A stretch of 64,000 bases of DNA from Pseudomonas sp. NC02 (lineage in GTDB: Bacteria; Pseudomonadota; Gammaproteobacteria; Pseudomonadales; Pseudomonadaceae): NCBI RefSeq assembly GCF_002874965.1, contig NZ_CP025624.1, forward strand, positions 4,712,001 through 4,776,000. Reading direction: 5' to 3'. The notes under the pieces were generated by a model that was not told where the DNA came from, searched no databases, and saw only the letters and a program-made list of their open reading frames with translations. Each line of letters starts with the position of its first letter. Position 1 is the stretch's first letter. Made by a program: the position numbers and the translations under genes. Below are positions 53,552 through 62,194 of the stretch, piece by piece.

Positions 53552-54769
53552 ATGCGCATCCTCTGGATCCTGCCCTACTCGCCTTGGCCCGCTACCAGCG
53601 GCGGCAAGACGCGCCAGTTTCATTTGCTGCGCAGCCTGGCTGCGCGCGGGCATCGGATCACCTTGCTGCTGCATGACAAACATGCGGTATCGCTGACGGA
53701 TCGCCAGGTGCTGGAAGCCTTTCTGGAACAGGTGATCATCCTCCCCCGCCGCCCGCTGCGCAGCCTGAAGACCCTGCTGGCCGGGCTGTTTGCGCCGTAC
53801 CCGTTGCTGGCCAGTGTGAATGGCCTGTCGGGTGAACTGCAGGACACCTTCGAGCTCTTGCTGACCGAGCATTGGGACGTGGTGCAGATCGAACATACCT
53901 ACACCTTCCAGCCTTACGAAGCTGCATTGGCCCGTCGCTCCCAGCCGTTTGTGCTGACCGAACACAATGTCGAATCGTCCCTCGGCGCCGCGACTTACGA
54001 CCGCCTGCCCGGCTGGGCGTTGCCGTTCATACGCTACGATCAATGGCGCTACGGCCGCTGGGAACACCGGGTGATGCGCCAGGCCGCGCAAGTGGTCGCC
54101 GTGACCGACGCCGACGCCCAGACCCTGGCGCAGATTGCCGGCAAGCCGGTACCGGTGGTGGTCAACGGGGTGGATTGCGCGCACTTCGCTGCTGCCCGAC
54201 CCGACCCGACGACCCGCCGCGTGCTGTTTCTGGGCAACTACGAATACGCGCCCAACGTCGATGCCATCGAGTGGGCACTGGATGAGATCCTGCCGAAAGT
54301 GTGGGCCCGCTGCCCCGACGCACGCATGAGCGTCTGCGGTTTCGGCATGCCGGAAAGCTGGCGCGAACGCTGGCAGGACGGACGCATCGAATGGCAGGGC
54401 TTTGTCCCCAACCTGCTGGCCCTGCAATCGAGTTGCTCGGTGTTTCTGGCACCGTTGCGCCATGGCGGCGGCTCCAAGCTCAAGGTGCTTGAAGCCCTGG
54501 CCGCCGGCCTGCCGCTGGCGAGTACCGACCAGGGCGTGTCCGGCCTGGACCTGGTGGAAGGCCTGGATTACCTCGGCGGCCAGACCGCTGAAAGCCTGGC
54601 CGACGCCGTGGTGCGCCTGTTGCAACAGCCTGAAGTCGCTGCTCCCATGGGCGAAGCCGGTCGCGCTTATGTGCGCCGTGCCCATGACTGGAGCGTCGCC
54701 GCCAGCCAGCTGGAGCAGGTGTACGCGCAACTGTCGCCCCAGAGCCAAAAGGAGCCGGCATGCGCATAG
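53552..54769 (+). CDS. pslH: PslH: GT4 glycosyltransferase
   Basis: 405 residues with a GT-B fold: MRILWILPYSPWPATSGGKTRQFHLLRSLAARGH at the N-terminus and VPNLLALQSSCSVFLAPLRHGGGSKLKVLEALAAGLPLASTDQGVSGL in the C-terminal donor domain. It is one of the three GT4 enzymes that build the Psl repeat. ATG 53552 is used; an in-frame ATG at 53534 inside pslG is possible. It overlaps pslI by 10 nt. Confidence 0.89.
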   Translation: MRILWILPYSPWPATSGGKTRQFHLLRSLAARGHRITLLLHDKHAVSLTDRQVLEAFLEQVIILPRRPLRSLKTLLAGLFAPYPLLASVNGLSGELQDTFELLLTEHWDVVQIEHTYTFQPYEAALARRSQPFVLTEHNVESSLGAATYDRLPGWALPFIRYDQWRYGRWEHRVMRQAAQVVAVTDADAQTLAQIAGKPVPVVVNGVDCAHFAAARPDPTTRRVLFLGNYEYAPNVDAIEWALDEILPKVWARCPDARMSVCGFGMPESWRERWQDGRIEWQGFVPNLLALQSSCSVFLAPLRHGGGSKLKVLEALAAGLPLASTDQGVSGLDLVEGLDYLGGQTAESLADAVVRLLQQPEVAAPMGEAGRAYVRRAHDWSVAASQLEQVYAQLSPQSQKEPACA

Positions 54770-55863
54770 GCCTCGATTACCGCACCGTCGGCACCTCGCC
54801 GCAATCAGGCATCAGTCGCCAGGTGTACGCCCTGGAAGATGCCCTGCGCACCCTGCCCGGCATCGAGCTCGAACGCTTCAGCGTCGCGCCGCTGGGGGAT
54901 GAGCTGCGCCTGAACGTGCATTGCCCGGACTGGGGCTGCGCCAAGACCGCCATGCACCAGCCGCACCAGCGCCTGCGTTTCGAGGCGGGCTACCTGCCCA
55001 AGGCGCTGCGCAATGAGCACATCGATGTGTACATAAGCACCTTCAATATGGGCCTGCCGCTGCCGCCCAAACCCCAGGGCCTGCGCACCGTGGTGCTGCT
55101 GCATGACCTGTTTCAGATCACCCTGGACAACTATCACGCCAACCGCCTGAAGGCGCTGATCTACAAGGCCAGTGATCGGCTGTCGATCACCTATGCGGTG
55201 CACACGGCAGACCGGGTGTGGACGCCTTCGCAGTACAGTGCCGACGAAACCGCGCGGCTGTTTCCCAAGGCGGCAGGCAAGATTCGCGTGTTGCCCAACC
55301 AGGTGGTCGGTTTTGTCGGACTGCCGGCGGACCTCTCGGCCCGGCAACTGCCCGAGCGCTACTGGCTGCTGGTGGGTACCCGGGAATTGCGCAAGAACGT
55401 GCCGTTCCTGGTGGACGCCTGGCAGCAAGCGCGCAGCCAGTCGCCGAGCGTGCCGGAACTGGTGCTGGTGGGCAGCCTGGAGCATTTGCCCGAAGCACAA
55501 CGCAACTACCCGGGGATACGCGCCTTGAGCGGCGTATCCGACGCTGAATTGCACGGGCTCTACCGCAAGGCCTTGCGCCTGTGGCAGCCTTCCTACGCGG
55601 AAGGCTTTGGCTTGCCGGTAATCGAAGCCCTGAGCGTCGGCACTCCGGTGGCGGTGGCCAGCGGTACCTCGCTGGACGAAATCACCCCGCCGCTGGCACC
55701 GCGGTTTTCACCCACGGACGGCGCGGCGCTGGTGCAATTGATGCTGCACCTGGCCGACCAACCCGTCGAACAACCACCTGAACAGTTACGCAGCTGGGCC
55801 GAACGCTTCAACCACCAGGCCTACCGTCGGCGCCTGGCCGAACTGATCGAGGAATTGAATTGA
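54760..55863 (+). CDS. pslI: PslI: GT4 glycosyltransferase
   Basis: 367 residues of the mannosyltransferase type: RIGLDYRTVGTSPQSGISRQVYALEDAL, the VVLLHDLFQITLDNYH region, and LRLWQPSYAEGFGLPVIEALSVGTPVAVASGTSLDEI, the E-x7-E donor-binding motif. It follows AAGGAG and overlaps the end of pslH. Its stop overlaps the TTG start of pslJ (TTGA). Confidence 0.9.
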   Translation: MRIGLDYRTVGTSPQSGISRQVYALEDALRTLPGIELERFSVAPLGDELRLNVHCPDWGCAKTAMHQPHQRLRFEAGYLPKALRNEHIDVYISTFNMGLPLPPKPQGLRTVVLLHDLFQITLDNYHANRLKALIYKASDRLSITYAVHTADRVWTPSQYSADETARLFPKAAGKIRVLPNQVVGFVGLPADLSARQLPERYWLLVGTRELRKNVPFLVDAWQQARSQSPSVPELVLVGSLEHLPEAQRNYPGIRALSGVSDAELHGLYRKALRLWQPSYAEGFGLPVIEALSVGTPVAVASGTSLDEITPPLAPRFSPTDGAALVQLMLHLADQPVEQPPEQLRSWAERFNHQAYRRRLAELIEELN

Positions 55864-57293
55864 GAATCTCACTGGGTAGCCTCGTCGCCATCGTCTTCGG
55901 CCTGCTGTTTGGTGGGTTGATCCTGTTTCTTTCCCCGGTCAAGGCCGTGCTGGCAGTGATCGGCCTGGCCGCTGCCGTGACGATTCTGCGGTTCCCGTTC
56001 TGGGGACTGCTGCTGTTCGCCCTGGTGGCGACGTTCATGCCCTACTCCACCCTCAACCTGGGGATTCGCAGTACGGTCAGTGAGGCGCTGATCGCCCTGA
56101 CTTGGGCGGCGGTGATCTGGCACGGTTTCCTCTCGCGCCTGCCGGCCGCCCCACCGCTGTCGCGGCGCCCTACCGACCGCATGTTGATGTGGCTGATGAT
56201 CTTCACAGTGGTGCCGTTTATCGTCGGCCAGGTCAGCATCACCGCCGAGGCCAGCGGCGTGGCGAACTGGTTGCGTTGGCTGCTGAACCTGTCGGTGCTG
56301 TTCCTCGCCGCCAAGCTGCTGGTTGAACAGAAGAACCGCGAAGCCCTGGTGATCGCCTTGTTGCTGGGCACACTGGCGATGCTGGTGATGTCCATCGGCG
56401 TATTTATCCGCTCGCGCTCGGCCTCGGGCATGTTGCCGATCCTGACCCTGATGAACTACGGCAGCCTCGACACCCTGTCCCTGGGCCTGGGTGCCATGGC
56501 CTCGCGGATGGGTTCGCCATGGATGCACCCGAATGCCACCGGCGGGATCATGGCGCTGCTGCTGCCATTGGCGTTCTGCTACGGCATCACCAACACCGGC
56601 TGGAAACGCGGTCTCGGCCTGGGCGTTGCCTGCCTGGGTGCGGCGGCCCTGCTGTTGGCCAGCAGCCGGGGGGCGATGGTCAGCCTGGCGCTGGTGCTGA
56701 TCTGGATGGCGTCGCGGCGGGTGCCGTACACCGGGCGTTTGCTGATGATCGGCGTGGCGTTGGCGGCGGCGCTGGTAGTGTCGTATCCACCGCTGCAGGA
56801 ACGCCTGGCGACGATCTTTTCGGCGCAGAACGCGAGTACGGAAGTGCGCTTTGACGAATACCGCATGTTCCCCCAGGCCGTGGCCAGTTACCCGCTGGGC
56901 ATTGGCTTCAAGGTTGACCCTCCAGTGCCGGGTACGCACCTGCTGGGGATTTCCAACCTGTGGCTGAATTTCGTCTACAAGACCGGGGTGATCAGCATGC
57001 TGCTGTTTATCGCAGTGACCTGGCGCTGGTGGCGCGAGTCCCGTCCGGAAATCGGCCCGATCCGCCTGACCAAGGACAATGCGATCTGGCTGGGCAGCAC
57101 GGCGGGGATTCTGTCGGCGCTGGTCAGCGGCTTTTTCGACCACTACTTCAGCTTCGCCCTGGTGATGATTGCGCTGTTCTGGCTGATGGTGGGGATCAAC
57201 GTGCTGGAGGCGCGGCGGCTGTTTCCGGCGCGTCTGCCAAAGGTCAAGACCGTGGCGCATCGCAAGCCTGTGTTCAATAGCGTCGGGCCCTAG
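55860..57293 (+). CDS. pslJ: PslJ: O-antigen ligase/Wzy-like membrane protein, TTG start
   Basis: 477 residues with about 12 hydrophobic segments and the ligase/polymerase motif ASSRGAMVSLALVLIWM. It is the candidate polymerase of the Psl repeat unit. TTG 55860 is the only plausible start: GAGGAA lies 6-8 nt upstream, it overlaps the pslI stop by 4 nt, and the next Met (ATFMPY) would remove two membrane segments. A TTG start may hold down translation of this protein. Confidence 0.87.
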   Translation: MRISLGSLVAIVFGLLFGGLILFLSPVKAVLAVIGLAAAVTILRFPFWGLLLFALVATFMPYSTLNLGIRSTVSEALIALTWAAVIWHGFLSRLPAAPPLSRRPTDRMLMWLMIFTVVPFIVGQVSITAEASGVANWLRWLLNLSVLFLAAKLLVEQKNREALVIALLLGTLAMLVMSIGVFIRSRSASGMLPILTLMNYGSLDTLSLGLGAMASRMGSPWMHPNATGGIMALLLPLAFCYGITNTGWKRGLGLGVACLGAAALLLASSRGAMVSLALVLIWMASRRVPYTGRLLMIGVALAAALVVSYPPLQERLATIFSAQNASTEVRFDEYRMFPQAVASYPLGIGFKVDPPVPGTHLLGISNLWLNFVYKTGVISMLLFIAVTWRWWRESRPEIGPIRLTKDNAIWLGSTAGILSALVSGFFDHYFSFALVMIALFWLMVGINVLEARRLFPARLPKVKTVAHRKPVFNSVGP

Positions 57294-57295
57294 GC

Positions 57296-58711
57296 ATGCT
57301 CGGATCGGCGTTCTGGTTGACCCTGGCAACCTTGCTGGGGCTGTGCCTCGGGTTTGCCCGTGAGTGGTTGCTGGTGGCGGCGTGGGGTGCGGGCGAGCGC
57401 AGCGATGCGTTCCTGATCGCGCTGTTCTTGCCCGAAGCGTTGCGCATGTCCCTGGCCGGGGGTGTGCTGAGTGCCGCCGCCCTGCCGCTGTACCTGCAAC
57501 GCAAGGACGGCGAGCGCCTGGACTGGCTGGCGGTGTTGTTCCCGGCGCTGTTGCTGATCGCCCTGGTGACCAGCCTGCTGCTGACGTTGCTGGCGCCATG
57601 GCTGGTGCAACTGCTCGGCCCGGGGCTGGCGGCGACGGCCACCAGCCTCGCCAGCAGCAACTTGCAGATTCTCGCCTGGAGTGTGCCGGGGCTGATGCTG
57701 CATGCGCTGTTCAGTATTCCGCTGCAGGCCAGCGAGCGCTTTGTGGTCGCGGGGCTCGGTTCGTTGCTGTTCAACCTGCCGCCGGTGACCTACCTCGCCC
57801 TCGCCGGTACCGCCACGCAACCGCACTCGCTGGCGTTGGCCTGCCTCACCGGCAGCCTGCTGATGCCCCTGGCGCTGTTGCCGTCGATGCTGCGCCTGGG
57901 CTGGCGGCCGTGGCGGCTGCGGGCTTCGACATTGGAATTGCGCGAGCTGGGCGCTCGCATAGGCCCGCTGCTTTTAAGCAACGGTGCCAGCCAGGGTTTG
58001 GCGCTGATTGAACGGCTGGTGGCGTCCTTGCTGGGTGAAGGTGCGGTGACCTGGGTCAACCTGGCCCGCAAGCTGATGAACTTGCCGTTGATTGCCCTGA
58101 TGAGCCTCAACCAGGTGCTGCTGGGCATGATGAGCCGGCGCCAGGGCGACGAGCGCCTGGCCCTGCTCAAGCGTGGCCTGGAAACCGCCAGCCTGCTGAC
58201 CTTGCCCGCAGGCGTCGGCCTGGTGGCGGCGGCGCCGAGCCTGGTGGCGTTGCTGCTGCCCAAGCAGTCGGTGGATTCGCCGTTGCCGCTGTTGCTGGCC
58301 TGGTTTGCCGTGCCGCTGGTGTTCGGCGCCTGGAACGCCCTGCTGGCGCGTTATGCCTATGCCGCCGGCGACACCCGCCAGCCGCTGCGTTGCGAGTTGC
58401 TGGGCAGCCTGGTGAACGTGTTGCTGCTGGGTGTGCTGCCGTTTGTGTTTGGCCTGGCGGGTATCCCGCTGGCCGCCCTCGCCGGCGTGCTGTGCACGGC
58501 GTTGCTGCTGATGCAACGCCAGGCCTTGCTCGGCGCCCTGCCCTGGAAGGGGCACTGGTTGCTGAGTGGGCTGGTGATGGGCTTGGCGGCGTTGGTGTTG
58601 TTTCGGGTTCAAGGTATTTGGCTTCAGCTGGGGTTGAGCACCCTGGCGGGGGCCGTGGTGTTGCTGGGCATGGGCCTGTGGCTCAAGCCGTGGCGCAAGG
58701 CAGATTTATAG
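57296..58711 (+). CDS. pslK: PslK: MurJ/Wzx-like lipid-linked sugar flippase
   Basis: 471 residues, 12-14 hydrophobic segments, with the MurJ/MviN-type opening (LATLLGLCLGFAREWLLVAAWGAGERSDAFLIALFLPEALR) and LLLSNGASQGLALIERLVASLLGEGAVTWVNLARKLMNLP. It should flip the lipid-linked Psl unit to the periplasm. It starts 2 nt after pslJ. Confidence 0.88.
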   Translation: MLGSAFWLTLATLLGLCLGFAREWLLVAAWGAGERSDAFLIALFLPEALRMSLAGGVLSAAALPLYLQRKDGERLDWLAVLFPALLLIALVTSLLLTLLAPWLVQLLGPGLAATATSLASSNLQILAWSVPGLMLHALFSIPLQASERFVVAGLGSLLFNLPPVTYLALAGTATQPHSLALACLTGSLLMPLALLPSMLRLGWRPWRLRASTLELRELGARIGPLLLSNGASQGLALIERLVASLLGEGAVTWVNLARKLMNLPLIALMSLNQVLLGMMSRRQGDERLALLKRGLETASLLTLPAGVGLVAAAPSLVALLLPKQSVDSPLPLLLAWFAVPLVFGAWNALLARYAYAAGDTRQPLRCELLGSLVNVLLLGVLPFVFGLAGIPLAALAGVLCTALLLMQRQALLGALPWKGHWLLSGLVMGLAALVLFRVQGIWLQLGLSTLAGAVVLLGMGLWLKPWRKADL

Positions 58712-58726
58712 AGTGGGAGCAGTCAG

Positions 58727-59791
58727 GTGAAAAAACGCTGGATTCAAATGGATATTGCCAAGGGCATTGGCATCCTGATCATCGTGTTCGGGCACAGCTG
58801 GTTTGTCGCCAGTTCCCTGGACTTGCTGTACCCGCTGCTGGCGGTATTTATCCTGCCGTTGTTCTTCTTTCTCTCCGGGGTGTTCTTCAAGCCTGAACAA
58901 CCCTTTGTCGAGATGGCGGTGCGCAAGGCCGATGCACTGCTCAAGCCGTTCTTCTTCACCATGCTGGTGTACATCCTGATCCGCGACCTGCTGCGCGGCC
59001 AGGCACTGCTGCCGGACATCGGCGGCGTGCTGTATGCCTCGGTGGACACCATTCCATGGCAGGCGCTGTGGTTCCTGCCGCACTTCTGGGTGGCGATTCT
59101 GTTCGGCTGGGTGATGTTGCGGCTGATGCAGCGCCTGGGCTTGTCGCTGGCCATGAGCTGCGTGGTGATCACCCTGCAATTGATGCTCGGGATCTGGACC
59201 CTGCCGTGGTTCTGGCAGGTGCCGGTGACCGTCGGCGGGCAGACCTGGACGATGCCGGGGCTGCCGTTCAGCATTGATGTGACGTTGATCAGCAGTACCT
59301 ATTTTATCTTTGGTTACTTGCTGCGGGACGTGCTGCGTCGCCACCAGAGTTCGTTGCTGACGCTACTGGGCGCCATGGCGTTGTTTGCGGTGGTGTTCAT
59401 CTACAGCTGGGACACCATGGACCTGGCACAGCGGCGTTACGACCACTGGCTGTGGACCAGTTTGCTGGCGGTGATCGGCGTATATGTATGCTGGGCCCTG
59501 GCCGGGGTGATGATGGTCTCGGGGCTGCTGACGCGGGCGATGACGTACATCGGGCAGTCGACGTTGATTCTGTTGATCTTCCACGGGGAAATTCAACACA
59601 AGACGGTGGACTTGATGGAACGGTTCGGGCTGCATCCGCTGCTGTCGGCGAGCATCGGGCTGGTGGTGGCGGTGGTGGTGCCGTTGATGATCGGCGAAGT
59701 GATCAAGCGGGTAGCGTTCCTGCGGTTTTTCTACTTCCCCTTCCCGATACGCAAGGCACCGGCGGTGGCCGGTGAAAAGCCTGGAGCTTGA
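58727..59791 (+). CDS. pslL: PslL: acyltransferase family 3 membrane protein
   Basis: 354 residues, about 10 hydrophobic segments. Acyltransferase-3 signature MDIAKGIGILIIVFGHSWFV near the start (the catalytic-type His in FGHS) and FPLFFFLSGVFFKP-like second segment. GTG 58727 with GGGAG upstream is used; ATG 58748 is the alternative. It probably O-acetylates Psl. It is the last psl gene here, and a REPIN follows. Confidence 0.87.
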   Translation: MKKRWIQMDIAKGIGILIIVFGHSWFVASSLDLLYPLLAVFILPLFFFLSGVFFKPEQPFVEMAVRKADALLKPFFFTMLVYILIRDLLRGQALLPDIGGVLYASVDTIPWQALWFLPHFWVAILFGWVMLRLMQRLGLSLAMSCVVITLQLMLGIWTLPWFWQVPVTVGGQTWTMPGLPFSIDVTLISSTYFIFGYLLRDVLRRHQSSLLTLLGAMALFAVVFIYSWDTMDLAQRRYDHWLWTSLLAVIGVYVCWALAGVMMVSGLLTRAMTYIGQSTLILLIFHGEIQHKTVDLMERFGLHPLLSASIGLVVAVVVPLMIGEVIKRVAFLRFFYFPFPIRKAPAVAGEKPGA

Positions 59792-59798
59792 GGCGTGA

Positions 59799-59885
59799 TG
59801 TGGGAGCTGGCTTGCCTGCGATGGCATCACCGCGGTGTGCCTGAATTACCGAGGTGATGCTATCGCAGGCAAGCCAGCGCCTACA
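59799..59885. repeat. REPIN (GTGGGAGCTGGCTTGCC type) after pslL
   Basis: The left arm (59799-59823) is identical to that of the REPIN at 21363. The right arm (59860-59885) is the complement with three changes. The inside holds GCATCACC/GGTGATGC. It separates the psl operon from the convergent DUF4174 gene and may help end psl transcription. Confidence 0.8.
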
Positions 59886-59894
59886 GAAAAACGC

Positions 59895-60476
59895 TCAATC
59901 ATCCAGTGCCGGTTGTGGCGCTGGATGCTTGGTGTTTTTGCCCGCCTTGGCGCCAGGCTTGCCAGCTGCAGGGGCAGCCGGTTCCGGTTCGGCCGGGGCG
60001 GCAAGGTCCTTTTCAGCCTGGGGCATCTGATCAATCGCGCTGAAGAAATCCGCCAGGCTGAGGGTGTCGGGTGGCACGGTCTTCTCGAGTTTTTTCTCGC
60101 CGTCCTTGCCCACCAGGATCACCTTGGTACCACTGCCGGCGCCCAGCTTGAGTGCGCGGATCAGCGCGTTGGTTTCCGGCGGCGCGAGCTTCTTGTTGTC
60201 CTTCGCGTCCTTGGCGAACTTCTCGCCTTCAGCGCCGATGCTGCCAAAGGACACGGTGTACAGCACCATGTTGCGCTCTTCAAAGGACTGCTTGTTGGCA
60301 GGCTCGTCCAGCTGTTTCTTGAGGGTGGCCAACGTCGGGTTGCCGGAGTCGAGCTCCACCACCACCAACGGGCGGGACTTGCCCAGGTCCTGCTTGAGCG
60401 GATTGAGATCATCCGCGGCCAACAGCGGCCCCGTAAAAGCCATCAGGGTAGCCAGGGTCAGCGACCGGATGAGCAT
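59895..60476 (-). CDS. DUF4174-domain exported protein
   Basis: 193 residues. Sec signal peptide (MLIRSLTLATLMAFTGPLLA, cleavage before ADD), then a thioredoxin-like DUF4174 region (PLVVVELDSGNPTLATLKKQL, VLYTVSFGS, KVILVGKDGEKKLEKTVPPDTLSLADFFSAIDQMPQ), then an Ala/Pro/Lys-rich low-complexity tail. No CxxC pair is visible. ATG 60476 has AGGAGGTG upstream; the frame to 60539 is not needed. The periplasmic role is unknown. Confidence 0.82.
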   Translation of the reverse strand: MLIRSLTLATLMAFTGPLLAADDLNPLKQDLGKSRPLVVVELDSGNPTLATLKKQLDEPANKQSFEERNMVLYTVSFGSIGAEGEKFAKDAKDNKKLAPPETNALIRALKLGAGSGTKVILVGKDGEKKLEKTVPPDTLSLADFFSAIDQMPQAEKDLAAPAEPEPAAPAAGKPGAKAGKNTKHPAPQPALDD

Positions 60477-60640
60477 GCACACCTCCTTTGAATTCCATGC
60501 AGGGTTCTTGAGTTTCATGTCTGCGACAGTCAAATTCAAGGATGATTCCTACAACAACTTCAGAAAGCGTAGGTCAGGACGCCCGCGACGCAAGGCGTTT
60601 AGCCACCTTACGCCTCATTGTTTCTTTTGATTGCGGATGC

Positions 60641-61261
60641 TCACGACGGCCAATGCCGGGCAAATACCGGCGCTACGTTTGGGTGGGCATCCACCTGCGC
60701 CAGCACCCGGGCAAACTCAGGCCGCGACTGGTGCAGCGCGTCCCGCCCGCCTGCCCAACGCGACACCGCCGCAGCCATGATCGCCAGTGCATTCGGAACC
60801 TGCGCCGGGGTGGACAGTTGCTCGGCAAATTGATCGGCAAACACTTCCCAGGCCCCATGCAGGCGGCGACGGGTGCCGCTGATCAGCTGTTCATGCTGCT
60901 GCGCATCGGGGCTGTCGGTCCAGCGTTCCGGATAGTCGATGATGCCAATCGCCGAGTAACAGTTGGCGGCGATGTACACCAGGCCGCGAATGACTTGGGC
61001 GGGCTCCTCGGGCAGCAGCTCTGAGGCGGGAAACTGCAGGCCCAGGTGAATCAGGATCGCCGCGCTTTCCGTCAACACGCTGCCATTGGGCAGTTTCAGG
61101 GTGGGGATTTGCTTGAGCGGGTTGATCCGCGCCAACGCCTCGTTGCCCACGCGGTCTTCCCAGGAGCAGGCGTCGACCTGGCACCACTCGACACCGCAAC
61201 GCTGCAGGGCAATTTCGATGATGCACGAGCCGGTGCCTTGGGTTCCGTAAAGGGTGTACAC
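60641..61261 (-). CDS. Glutathione S-transferase-like protein, GTG start
   Basis: 206 residues with a thioredoxin-fold N-terminus (YTLYGTQGTGSCIIEIALQRCGVEW, INPLKQIPTLKLPNGSVLTESAAILIHLG, the Glu-Ser pair that binds glutathione) and an all-helical C-terminal domain. GTG 61261 follows AGGAGG. It likely conjugates or reduces a small molecule with glutathione; the substrate is unknown. Confidence 0.87.
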   Translation of the reverse strand: MYTLYGTQGTGSCIIEIALQRCGVEWCQVDACSWEDRVGNEALARINPLKQIPTLKLPNGSVLTESAAILIHLGLQFPASELLPEEPAQVIRGLVYIAANCYSAIGIIDYPERWTDSPDAQQHEQLISGTRRRLHGAWEVFADQFAEQLSTPAQVPNALAIMAAAVSRWAGGRDALHQSRPEFARVLAQVDAHPNVAPVFARHWPS

Positions 61262-61331
61262 AGTGCCAAGCCTCCTGACAGTGGATTGAGGTGTTAGGCT
61301 AGGCCGTTCATTCGTTCAACGGGAAGCCATC

Positions 61332-61547
61332 ATGCACAGCAAACGCGTCACGATCGAAGACTGGGACGGCGACGGCGCCATCCGCCTGCCAGACGAAGCC
61401 TTGCAGGAACTGGGGCTGGATGTGGGCGACACGCTGTACATCGTCGAGACCTATGTGGGCACGCAAAAAGGCTTTGTGCTGTCGACCACGCCGAAAATTG
61501 CCGACCGGATGGATGAGTTAGTGGAAGAGCTGAGCCATAAGCCCTAG
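61332..61547 (+). CDS. AbrB/MazE-type antitoxin-like DNA-binding protein (orphan)
   Basis: 71 residues with the SpoVT/AbrB swapped-hairpin pattern (WDGDGAIRLPDEALQELGLDVGDTLYIVETY). The helical, acidic tail (MDELVEELSHKP) is the usual toxin-binding part of MazE-like antitoxins. No toxin gene follows: the next gene is convergent and their stop codons overlap. It may be a solitary regulator. Confidence 0.75.
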   Translation: MHSKRVTIEDWDGDGAIRLPDEALQELGLDVGDTLYIVETYVGTQKGFVLSTTPKIADRMDELVEELSHKP

Positions 61548-62122
61548 CGAGCCAGCCTGGCTTGCAACCCCGCCTTCACCTGTGGCCATTCCGGATCAAT
61601 GATGCTGAAGCGCACCGAGTTGCGCTTGCGGCCATCGGGCATGATGCGCTCGTGGCGCACGATCCCTTCCTGTACCGCGCCGAGGCGCAGGATCGCGGCC
61701 CGGGATTTTTCGTTGAGTTCATCGGTGGTGAACTGCACCCGCACGCACTCCATCACTTCAAACGCGTGGGTCAGCAGCAACAGCTTGGCCTCGGTGTTGA
61801 CCCCGGATTTCTGCACCGACTGGCTGATAAACGTGTGGCCGATCTCCAGCTTGCGATTGACCCGGTCGACCTTCCAGAACCGGGTGCTGCCCACCACTTC
61901 ACCGGTGTCGCGGCGCACGATGACAAACGGCATCACGGTGCCTGCCTCACGCCCGGCCAGGGCAATGTCCACGTACTTTTCGACGGTGTCGGGCCCCGGC
62001 ACGTTGGTCACCTTGAGGTTCCACAACTGCCCGTCGGCAGCAGCCTGTACCAGGGCGGTGGCGTGTTCGCGTTGCAGGGGCCGGAGTTCGACCGTGGTGC
62101 CGGTCAGGGTGATTTCAGTCAT
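61544..62122 (-). CDS. GNAT-family N-acetyltransferase (RimJ/RimL-like)
   Basis: 192 residues: VELRPLQREHATALVQAAADGQLW, VPFVIVRRDTGEVVGSTRF-like beta 4, and KSGVNTEAKLLLLTHAFEVMECVRVQFTTDELNEKSRAAILRLGAVQEGIVR, the acetyl-CoA-binding and helix regions of the Acetyltransf_3 group. It likely acetylates an amine on a protein N-terminus, an amino acid or an antibiotic; this is not predictable. Its TAG overlaps the stop of the AbrB-like gene. Confidence 0.87.
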   Translation of the reverse strand: MTEITLTGTTVELRPLQREHATALVQAAADGQLWNLKVTNVPGPDTVEKYVDIALAGREAGTVMPFVIVRRDTGEVVGSTRFWKVDRVNRKLEIGHTFISQSVQKSGVNTEAKLLLLTHAFEVMECVRVQFTTDELNEKSRAAILRLGAVQEGIVRHERIMPDGRKRNSVRFSIIDPEWPQVKAGLQARLAR

Positions 62123-62194
62123 GGGAGGGCTGCGCTGTCTGGTGGTCGTCAGTGGCCAAGATTGCAGGCTCTCGCCACCTCAAGGCAAGCCGTT

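Noticed and set aside
59835..60491. 218-codon plus-strand frame
   Set aside because: Antisense to the DUF4174 gene, which has a signal peptide and a strong ribosome-binding site.
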